Position numbers and translations under genes: made by a program | Assembly (NCBI GenBank): GCA_943330455.2 | Contig: CALQHT020000015.1 | Coordinates: 1 to 40,481, forward strand | From: Nitrosovibrio sp. Nv4 | Lineage (GTDB): Bacteria > Pseudomonadota > Alphaproteobacteria > Acetobacterales > Acetobacteraceae | Direction of reading: 5' to 3' | Length of the DNA: 40,481 nucleotides | Notes under the pieces: generated by a model | Seen by the model: only the letters and a program-made list of their open reading frames with translations | Told to the model about the DNA's origin: nothing | The model's database searches: none | Shown here: piece after piece, positions 34,765-40,481 of the stretch | Position numbering within the stretch: position 1 is the stretch's first letter | How the letters are laid out: every line of letters starts with the position of its first letter

Positions 34765-35790
34765 ATGAGTGATACGCCCCCCAAGGGACGCCCCAACCAG
34801 GGAAGACGTCGTGGTATGAAAAAAGAGGACTGGGAAATCCCCCCCAACCTGCAGCCAGACCCCGACGATTACTCGTTCGACCTCGAACGGGCGTTGCGGG
34901 CTGTCGTAAGCCTGAAAACCTACGTTCCAGCCGACGCTTTCACCGCCAATACGCTCGGCACGGAGCGGGCGGGCAGCGGCGTGATGATCCGGGATACCGG
35001 GCTGATCGTCACGATCGGCTATCTGGTCACCGAGTCGGAAACCATCTGGATCACCTCCTCCGACGGACAGGCGGTGCCGGGCCACGCCCTGGCGATCGAC
35101 CAGGAAACCGGATTCGGCTTGGTGCAGGCGCTGGGCAAGCTGGACCTGCCGCATCTGGAACTCGGCGACTCGGACCGTCTCAAGGTGGGCGATCAGGTCG
35201 TGCTCGCCGCGGGCGGCGGGCGCCATCACGCCATCGAGACAAGGGTGGTCGGGCGGCAGGAATTCGCCGGCTATTGGGAATATGCGCTCGACGATTCGCT
35301 GTTCACCGCGCCGGCGCATCCGTTCTGGGGCGGCTGCGGGCTGATCGGCACCGACGGCAAGCTGATGGGCATCGGCTCCCTGATCCTGCAACAGGGCGAC
35401 GGCAGGGGCAGGCGGCTCGACATGAACATGGTCGTGCCGATCGGTCTGCTGGCGCCGATCCTGAAGGACCTGCTGTCCTATGGCCGGGTCAATCGGCCGG
35501 CGCGCCCCTGGCTGGGGATGTACGCGACCGAGGCCGATGAATCCATCGTCGTCGGCGGTCTGGCCGATAACGGGCCGGCCGATCAGGCGGGCGTGCGGGC
35601 CGGCGACAAGATCCTGACGGTGAACGAGGAAGACGTGCCCGATCTGGGTGGCCTGTGGCGCCGGGTCTGGGCATCCGGCAGCGCGGGGGCGGAAGTGCGC
35701 CTCGCGGTCCGCCGAGAAGGCAGCGAACGGCGCATCAGCATCCGATCCGCGGACCGGACCAGTTTCCTGAAGTCGCCCCGGCTGCATTGA
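34765..35790 (+). CDS. HtrA-like PDZ protein lacking the catalytic triad (pseudoprotease)
   Basis: A 341-residue protein with the layout of HtrA/S1C proteases: a trypsin-like domain (about 45-235) and one PDZ domain (about 248-327, RPWLGMYATEADESIVVGG and AGVRAGDKILTVNEEDV). Aligned by eye to HtrA, the three catalytic residues are all replaced. His is Tyr in GLIVTIGYLVTES (Y86; family TNAHV). Asp is Gly in QETGFGLVQA (G116; family TDLAV). Ser is Gly in HPFWGGCGLIG (G189; family GNSGG). Scaffold motifs such as LGDSDRLKVGDQV are kept. No signal peptide is present, so it is probably cytoplasmic, also unusual. The start may be 34765 or the ATG at 34816, which has GGAAG upstream. Confidence 0.82.
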   Translation: MSDTPPKGRPNQGRRRGMKKEDWEIPPNLQPDPDDYSFDLERALRAVVSLKTYVPADAFTANTLGTERAGSGVMIRDTGLIVTIGYLVTESETIWITSSDGQAVPGHALAIDQETGFGLVQALGKLDLPHLELGDSDRLKVGDQVVLAAGGGRHHAIETRVVGRQEFAGYWEYALDDSLFTAPAHPFWGGCGLIGTDGKLMGIGSLILQQGDGRGRRLDMNMVVPIGLLAPILKDLLSYGRVNRPARPWLGMYATEADESIVVGGLADNGPADQAGVRAGDKILTVNEEDVPDLGGLWRRVWASGSAGAEVRLAVRREGSERRISIRSADRTSFLKSPRLH

Positions 35791-36455
35791 TGGCTGAAGA
35801 CGCCGAACCGCGGCTGCGCGGCGCGATCATCCCGGTCACGCCGTTCCAGCAGAATTGTGCCCTGCTGTGGGACGACGTGACCAAGCAGGCCCTGATCATC
35901 GATCCGGGCGGCGATGTCGACCGGATCATGGCCGCGATCGAACAGATGGGCGTGACGGTGGAACGCGTGCTGCTGACGCACGGGCATCTGGACCATGCCG
36001 GTGGTGCCGCGGGTCTGGTGGCGGCCTTGCGCGACAAGGGTCTGACCGTGCCGATCGAAGGGCCGGACCAGCGCGACAAGTTCCTGCTGGACGGCATCGC
36101 GGCCCAAGCGGCCGGGTACGGCTTCGAGGCCCAGAATGTCTCGCCGGATCGCTGGTTGGAGGAGGGTGACTCCATCCTGCTGGGCGATCACCGGTTCGAC
36201 GTCCTGCACTGTCCCGGTCACACGCCCGGGCATCTGGTGTTCGTCAACCATGCCGCGCGGTTCGCGATCGTGGGTGATGTCCTGTTCCAAGGCTCGGTTG
36301 GGCGCACCGATTTCCCTTATGGCGATCACGACGCGCTGATCGGTGCCATCAAGACCAAGCTGCTGCCTCTGGGCGACGATTTCGCCTTCCTGTGCGGCCA
36401 CGGGCCGGGTTCGACCATCGGGGCGGAGCGGGAAGGTAACCCGTTTCTGCGGTGA
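35790..36455 (+). CDS. Metallo-beta-lactamase-fold hydrolase (glyoxalase II-like)
   Basis: A 221-residue metal-dependent hydrolase. The dinuclear metal motif THGHLDHAGG (H64, H66, D68, H69) is complete. Further ligands are in LHCPGHTPGHLVF, IVGDVLFQGSVGRTDF and FLCGHGPGSTIG. The small size without the glutathione-binding C-terminal domain of GloB fits the short YcbL-type group, which hydrolyses glyoxalase-pathway or other thioesters. Its ATG overlaps the pseudoprotease stop by one base (TGATG), and its own stop overlaps the methyltransferase GTG, so the three genes form one operon. Confidence 0.88.
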   Translation: MAEDAEPRLRGAIIPVTPFQQNCALLWDDVTKQALIIDPGGDVDRIMAAIEQMGVTVERVLLTHGHLDHAGGAAGLVAALRDKGLTVPIEGPDQRDKFLLDGIAAQAAGYGFEAQNVSPDRWLEEGDSILLGDHRFDVLHCPGHTPGHLVFVNHAARFAIVGDVLFQGSVGRTDFPYGDHDALIGAIKTKLLPLGDDFAFLCGHGPGSTIGAEREGNPFLR

Positions 36456-37825
36456 CCGGTCGCCGTAAAGCGCAAGCCGAGCGGGAGGATCCGCTTCCGT
36501 TGTTCGGGGATTGGGCCGGACCAGATATTGCCGCATCGGGGTCAGGCGCCCCGGGTCTGGCGACGCCTGACGCGGCGGCAGACTCGACCATGTCGAACCT
36601 GGACCGGTCCGGACGTCCGCCGAACGCGCCCACCGACCAATCCTTCACCGACGGGCTGCGTGGGTTTTCCTACAATGGTGCCCCGACCGTTGTGTTCGAC
36701 GACTCCGGCCTGCGCTATTTCGTCAATGAATTCTGGACCTCTGGCCAGCGCCGCGGCCACAATTTGCACGAGATCAGCTACCGCGCCTGCTTCAAGGCGC
36801 AACTGCCGGAGTTCCTGATCCAGCGCCTGACCCGGATCGGGGACACCGTCTACGACCCGTTTTCCGGCCGAGGCACCACGGCGGTGCAGGCCGGGTTGAT
36901 GGGACGCCGGCCGATGGCCAACGACATCAATCCGTTGAGCGCGATGCTGGCGCGTCCTCGGCTGAGCCCGCCCGGTCTGCCCGAAATTCGCGCCAGGGTG
37001 GAGGCGTTGGACCTGACCGGCCACCAGGACCCGGCGCCTGACGATCTTTTGGCATTCTACCATCCGGATACCCTGCACGGGATTGTCGGGTTGCGCCGCT
37101 ATCTGCTGGATCGCGACGCGGCGGGCACGCTCGATCCCGTCGACGATTGGATCCGCATGGTCGCGATCAACCGCCTGACGGGGCATTCGCCCGGATTTTT
37201 CTCGGTCTACACATTGCCGCCCAATCAGGCGGTCTCGGCCGTTCGGCAGCGGAAGATCAACGAAAAGCGAGGCCAAACCCCGCCGCCCCGGGACATCGCG
37301 GCAATTATCCTCAAGAAGAGTAGAATCCTGCTGGCCGACGGGATGCCCCCCGACCATCCAGACCCTTTGCTGCTGACCGGACCCGCGAACCACACGCCCG
37401 CCATCCCGGATCGTACGGTGGACCTGCTCGTGACCTCCCCGCCCTTCCTGGACATCGTGGATTATGAGGGCGACAACTGGCTGCGCTGCTGGTTCGCCGG
37501 CATCGACCCCTCCACCGTGCGGATCGCCCGCCACGCCAGCACCGCGGCCTGGGAGGCATTTGTCCACAGCGCGTTCCAGGAGTTCGCCCGCATCGTCCGC
37601 CCCGGCGGCTATGTCGCCTTTGAGGTCGGCGAAGTCCGCGGCGGCAAGATCCTGCTGGAGCGCCACGTCGCCGCCGCGATCGCGGGTTTGCCGTTCGATG
37701 TGGAGGGCGTGATGGTCAATCAACAGGAATTCACCAAGACGGCGAATTGCTGGGGCGTCGGCAACAACAGTAGCGGCACCAACACCAATCGGATCGTGCT
37801 CGCCCGCCGGCATATGCCAGCTTGA
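36452..37825 (+). CDS. Orphan DNA methyltransferase (N4-cytosine/N6-adenine type)
   Basis: A 457-residue S-adenosylmethionine-dependent DNA methylase. The cofactor motif DPFSGRGTT (135-143) with MANDINPLS stands N-terminal to the catalytic motif TSPPFLDIVDY (328-338), about 190 residues later; this order is like alpha-type enzymes, with a target-recognition region between. The TSPPF form suggests N4-cytosine or N6-adenine methylation. The C-terminal GYVAFEVGEVRGG and GVGNNSSGTNTNRI are further family-like segments. It starts at a GTG overlapping the upstream stop (GTGA). No restriction endonuclease gene is nearby, so it is probably a solitary methylase with a housekeeping or regulatory role. 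The first 60 residues look disordered. Confidence 0.8.
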   Translation: MTGRRKAQAEREDPLPLFGDWAGPDIAASGSGAPGLATPDAAADSTMSNLDRSGRPPNAPTDQSFTDGLRGFSYNGAPTVVFDDSGLRYFVNEFWTSGQRRGHNLHEISYRACFKAQLPEFLIQRLTRIGDTVYDPFSGRGTTAVQAGLMGRRPMANDINPLSAMLARPRLSPPGLPEIRARVEALDLTGHQDPAPDDLLAFYHPDTLHGIVGLRRYLLDRDAAGTLDPVDDWIRMVAINRLTGHSPGFFSVYTLPPNQAVSAVRQRKINEKRGQTPPPRDIAAIILKKSRILLADGMPPDHPDPLLLTGPANHTPAIPDRTVDLLVTSPPFLDIVDYEGDNWLRCWFAGIDPSTVRIARHASTAAWEAFVHSAFQEFARIVRPGGYVAFEVGEVRGGKILLERHVAAAIAGLPFDVEGVMVNQQEFTKTANCWGVGNNSSGTNTNRIVLARRHMPA

Positions 37826-37849
37826 TCCGTCCTTGAAGGAGCCAGCCGG

Positions 37850-38329
37850 GTGCCGCATCATCCCGTCATGTCAGTCATGATCGAACTACGCCGCCTGCCG
37901 CATGGCGCGGACCTCCCTTTGCCGTCCTACGCCACCGATGGCGCCGCGGGCATGGACCTGCTGGCGGCGGTCGCCGAACCGGTGACGCTTGCGCCCGGGC
38001 AGCGCGCGCTGATCCCAACCGGCCTCGCCATCGCGTTGCCGCCCGGCCATGAGCTGCAAATCAGGCCGCGTTCGGGCCTCGCCCTGCGGCACGGCATCGT
38101 GCTGCCCAACAGCCCTGGCACAATCGACGAAGATTACCGGGGCGAGATCCAGGTCATCATGCTGAACACCGGCGACGCACCGTTTGTGATCGAGCGCGGC
38201 GCCCGGATCGCGCAGGCGGTCCTGGCACCGGTCATCCGGGCGGTCTGGCGGGAAGTCGAGGCGCTGGACGAAACCGCGCGCAATCAGGGTGGGTTCGGCA
38301 GCACGGGGACATCGGGGCTGCCGGCCTGA
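37850..38329 (+). CDS. dut: Deoxyuridine 5'-triphosphate nucleotidohydrolase (dUTPase)
   Basis: A 159-residue trimeric dUTPase that converts dUTP to dUMP and keeps uracil out of DNA. All five motifs are visible: [44 protein letters not shown] and the C-terminal NQGGFGSTG that closes over the substrate. The GTG start at 37850 has AAGGAG eight bases upstream; later ATGs (37868, 37877) are possible but lack such a site. It follows the methyltransferase by 24 bp, probably as last gene of that operon, and is followed by hairpin repeat E. Confidence 0.97.
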   Translation: MPHHPVMSVMIELRRLPHGADLPLPSYATDGAAGMDLLAAVAEPVTLAPGQRALIPTGLAIALPPGHELQIRPRSGLALRHGIVLPNSPGTIDEDYRGEIQVIMLNTGDAPFVIERGARIAQAVLAPVIRAVWREVEALDETARNQGGFGSTGTSGLPA

Positions 38330-38415
38330 CGGGGAAGAGCCGACCGGAGAGCCAATCTTTCCGGCGGTTAGTTTTGTACAAACCGGCTGAATTAATGACC
38401 TACGGCCCCCCCCCG

Positions 38416-38493
38416 CGTCATTGCCGGACTTGATCCGGCAACCCACGCTTCAACGGCAGGGGGTGGGTTGCCGGATCAAGTCCGGCAATGATG
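38416..38493. repeat. Intergenic hairpin repeat, copy E (REP-like)
   Basis: A 78-bp palindrome between the convergent dut and hpt genes. The arms contain GCCGGACTTGATCCGGCAAC and its complement, with compensating changes relative to copy B (GACT/AGTC in place of GGCT/AGCC) that keep the pairing. The centre ACGCTTCAACGGCAGGGGGT gives the orientation of C and D. Covariation of the two arms suggests the hairpin itself is under selection. Confidence 0.92.
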
Positions 38494-38533
38494 GTAAGGG
38501 CACACCTATGGGTTAACGGTTAGGTCGGTTGGT

Positions 38534-38959
38534 CTAGACCCCCACGGTCTGCTGTACCGCCTCCCACCGCGCCACCTCAATAAGCGACCTGTCCAGCAAT
38601 TCGGCCAGCTTCGCAACGGTTTGCGCGTCGGGTTCGGTCGCCTCGGTCTGTCGTTCCAGCGCATGCGCGGCTGCCCCCAGGTCAGAGAAACCCAGGGTCA
38701 ACGCCGCTCCAGCCAAGGCATGGGCCTCCCGGCGCAGGCTCGGGAAGGTTCCATTTGCCTCCGCCTGCACGATTGCTGAAACGCGGGCCGCGGCTTCGTC
38801 CCGGAAATGCCCCATGGCTTCCAACACCCCGTCCAGGCCGATAGCGTCCACCAGCTCGGACAGAAGCGCGTCATCGACCAGGGTGCCGCCCGCCAACCCG
38901 GAACTGGCCTCCGAGGAGTCGCCAATCGCCGTCTGGACCGAGAGAGGGGGCGGTGTCAT
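38534..38959 (-). CDS. Hpt-domain phosphotransfer protein
   Basis: A 141-residue protein with a single histidine phosphotransfer domain. The phosphorylatable histidine is in RREAHALAGAALTLGFSDLG (H80), with the usual K/R and small residues around it. Helices before and after (LLSELVDAIGLDGVLEAMGH, AAAHALERQTEA) complete the four-helix bundle. The ATG at 38959 overlaps the stop of the REC-EAL gene (ATGA), so it is co-translated with it; ten residues further upstream in frame are less likely. It probably passes phosphate to or from the neighbouring receiver domain. No sensor kinase is in the window. Confidence 0.85.
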   Translation of the reverse strand: MTPPPLSVQTAIGDSSEASSGLAGGTLVDDALLSELVDAIGLDGVLEAMGHFRDEAAARVSAIVQAEANGTFPSLRREAHALAGAALTLGFSDLGAAAHALERQTEATEPDAQTVAKLAELLDRSLIEVARWEAVQQTVGV

Positions 38960-40152
38960 GCCGCGGCCTGTAAATGTTCCGCGAGCCACTGATGCAGCTC
39001 ATCCTCCGGCATCGCTCGGCCGAACAGCCAACCCTGACCGACTTCGCAGCCGGCATTGCGCAACATGGTCTCGATCGTCTCGGTCTCGATCCCTTCGGCC
39101 ACCACGGTCAGGCCCAGTTCCCGAGCCATCGAAATGGTAGCGCGGACGATCTTCCACGCCTCCGGGTCGGTATCGCAATTTGCGGTGAAGGACCGGTCGA
39201 TCTTCAGCTCTGAAAATGGCAGCCGCAGCAGGGTCAGCAGGGATGAATGCCCGGTGCCGAAATCGTCGATCGAGAGATTGACACCTTTGATGCGAAGCCG
39301 GGTCAGCACCTCCGCCGCGACCAGCGGGTTGGAGATAACGGTGCTTTCGGTAATCTCGGCTATCAGCGCCCCCGGACCGAGGCCGGTTTGGTTCAGCAGG
39401 CGCTCGATCTCGTCCGGCAGGGACGGATCGGCCAGCACCAGGGGCGAGATATTCACCGCCACGCTGCACGACGGATACCGGGTCCGCCAGCGCCGACATG
39501 CCTCCAACGCCTGCCGCAATATCCGAAATGTCAGCGGCACGATCAGTCCATTTTGCTCAGCGAGCGGAATGAAAACGTCCGGCGAAACCAGATGCGGCGT
39601 TGGCTGCGGCCAGTGGGCCAGCGCTTCCATGCCCACCACGCGTCCGTCGGCCAGGGACACCTTGGGCTGAAACTGCGCGACGATCTTGTCCCACTGCAGG
39701 GCCTCCGCCAATTCCGCGGCGCTCGGCGGCTTAATCCCGGGCCGTTCCGCATCGGGGCGGCGCGTGGGGGCGTCGGCCAGCAAGGTCCGGAGCGCGGCGG
39801 GGGACAGAGGTTTTTGCAATGCCCCGCCAACCCGCAGGCCAAGCGCGGTGGCCAGCCTTGTGCTCGCGGCGCGCACGCGTTCGTCGAGGCGGGAGATGAA
39901 GATCACGACGGGGTCGGAAATACTGTCCCGGACGGCCTGCAACAGGCTGATCCCATCGTTGTCGCCCAGCGACAGATCGAGCAGCACCACGTCGTAGCGC
40001 ACATGCGCCAGATGTTCGGCGGCCTCTTCCAGGGTCGCCGCCGATTCCACACGATACCCCATGGCTTCGGCGCCGCGGGTGATGATCAGGCGCTGGATGC
40101 GCTCATCATCCACCACCAGGATCCGCCGTTGTTCGCTGGTTGCATGGTCCAC
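38956..40152 (-). CDS. Response regulator with EAL phosphodiesterase domain
   Basis: A 398-residue two-domain protein. The receiver domain (about 10-125) has the acidic pair D15/D16, phosphoacceptor D59 in VVLLDLSLGDNDG and conserved K114. The EAL domain (about 145-395), which hydrolyses cyclic di-GMP to pGpG, has EAL itself at 176-178 (MEALAHW; His where most have Arg), VNISP, EITES, SIDDFGTGHSSL, KIDRSF, VAEGIET and GQGWLFGRAMP. All metal and catalytic residues appear intact, so it should be active; phosphorylation of D59 probably tunes it. It heads an operon with the Hpt gene. The output is likely motility, biofilm or surface attachment. Confidence 0.93.
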   Translation of the reverse strand: MDHATSEQRRILVVDDERIQRLIITRGAEAMGYRVESAATLEEAAEHLAHVRYDVVLLDLSLGDNDGISLLQAVRDSISDPVVIFISRLDERVRAASTRLATALGLRVGGALQKPLSPAALRTLLADAPTRRPDAERPGIKPPSAAELAEALQWDKIVAQFQPKVSLADGRVVGMEALAHWPQPTPHLVSPDVFIPLAEQNGLIVPLTFRILRQALEACRRWRTRYPSCSVAVNISPLVLADPSLPDEIERLLNQTGLGPGALIAEITESTVISNPLVAAEVLTRLRIKGVNLSIDDFGTGHSSLLTLLRLPFSELKIDRSFTANCDTDPEAWKIVRATISMARELGLTVVAEGIETETIETMLRNAGCEVGQGWLFGRAMPEDELHQWLAEHLQAAA

Positions 40153-40450
40153 GCCGCATCACCCGAGACAAAATCATTCGGCGCATTGTTGGGTGAAAAG
40201 ATGAACAACCCGTAAACGGCGGCCATAATCTTTCGTGTGGTGAGAGCCGGTAACGATCTTGTGTTCCGATTTCGCAACGCCGGACCCGCAAGTCGCATCG
40301 ATCCGAACATCAGGCTTTCATGCCAACCGTCGGAAACAACGACCCACGGGCAATGCAACCCGGTCATGCCGGGTGCATACCCGCCGTCCATGTCGGCCGT
40401 GGGTGTATAGCCCTACGGCATTCACACATCGCGGCAGGGTAGAAAATTCT
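40153..40450. other. Upstream region of the REC-EAL gene, no gene seen
   Basis: This stretch should contain the promoter of the REC-EAL/hpt operon reading leftward. I see no protein with family features and no clear -35/-10 pair. A small inverted repeat (ACCCGGTCATGCCGGGT, about 40349-40365) is present; its role is unknown. Confidence 0.5.
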
Positions 40451-40473
40451 CCCCCTCCCCGTGCGGGAGGGGG
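40451..40473. repeat. C/G-rich hairpin at the right edge, second repeat family
   Basis: CCCCCTCCC (40451-40459) pairs perfectly with GGGAGGGGG (40465-40473) around a CGTGC loop, preceded by AAAATTCT. This short element is unrelated to repeats A-E and resembles another intergenic repeat common in alphaproteobacteria; only one copy is in the window and it may continue past the edge. Confidence 0.5.
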
Positions 40474-40481
40474 TTGGGGGG

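Noticed and set aside
36452-37825. A restriction-modification system
   Set aside because: Only the methyltransferase is present; neighbours are a hydrolase and dut, with no nuclease candidate.
38373-38382. TTTGTACAAA palindrome after dut
   Set aside because: It is a perfect but only 10-bp palindrome with no promoter or repeat context; too little to call a site.

Overview
The window is about 40 kb of high-G+C bacterial chromosome. Gene content points to an alphaproteobacterium, most likely in or near the Rhodospirillales/Acetobacteraceae. The clues are a class II-type aroA divergent from an FYDLN-acid (TIGR02300) gene, a SorAB-like sulfite dehydrogenase, hydantoinase/oxoprolinase genes beside a peptide-family ABC transporter, and an intergenic hairpin repeat of a kind common in this group. 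The taxonomic placement is inference. No rRNA, tRNA, CRISPR array, insertion sequence or prophage was seen.

Layout. 1-5.1 kb: aroA (cut by the left edge), the FYDLN zinc-ribbon gene, a YdcF/DUF218 gene with no ordinary start codon, a phytanoyl-CoA-dioxygenase-family oxygenase, a small thioredoxin-reductase-like flavoprotein and an AhpD/CMD-family protein. 5.2-9.0 kb (minus strand): hyuA-hyuB. 9.1-23.7 kb (plus strand): a transport locus divergent from hyuAB. It holds two permeases, two ATPases, four tandem homologous family-5 substrate-binding proteins of about 672 residues each, and then a Tat-exported molybdenum sulfite dehydrogenase with its c-type cytochrome. 23.9-28.2 kb: an LhgO-like oxidoreductase, a PanE-like reductase, an orphan BrnA-type ribbon-helix-helix protein with a histone-H1-like tail, and gltX. 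28.2-28.4 kb: a perfect FNR/FixK-type box, a -10 element and a strong terminator that together outline a candidate small RNA. 28.5-32.5 kb: a membrane-anchored unknown, an ArsR-type regulator, pdxY, and a zeta-like P-loop protein with its upstream partner. 32.6-38.3 kb: an Old Yellow Enzyme homologue, a possible lipoprotein, an HtrA-like protein that has lost all three catalytic residues, a metallo-beta-lactamase-fold hydrolase, an orphan DNA methyltransferase and dut. 38.5-40.2 kb (minus strand): a REC-EAL protein coupled to an Hpt protein.

How the genes may work together. The central locus looks like one uptake-and-catabolism unit. One membrane/ATPase core could be served by four binding proteins of different specificity. 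HyuAB could open an imported cyclic amide such as 5-oxoproline or a hydantoin, and SorAB could oxidise sulfite released in the periplasm, which hints at sulfur-containing substrates. Three 14-bp direct repeats and a 7-codon leader ORF lie in front of the first permease. Five copies of one 78-bp hairpin element sit between or just after genes, two of them exactly in the gaps on either side of the second binding-protein gene.

The items most worth follow-up are the FNR-box-driven candidate small RNA with a C-rich anti-Shine-Dalgarno loop, the four-receptor transporter, the dead HtrA homologue, the thioredoxin-reductase-like protein without a recognisable NADPH site, and the H1-tailed BrnA orphan.
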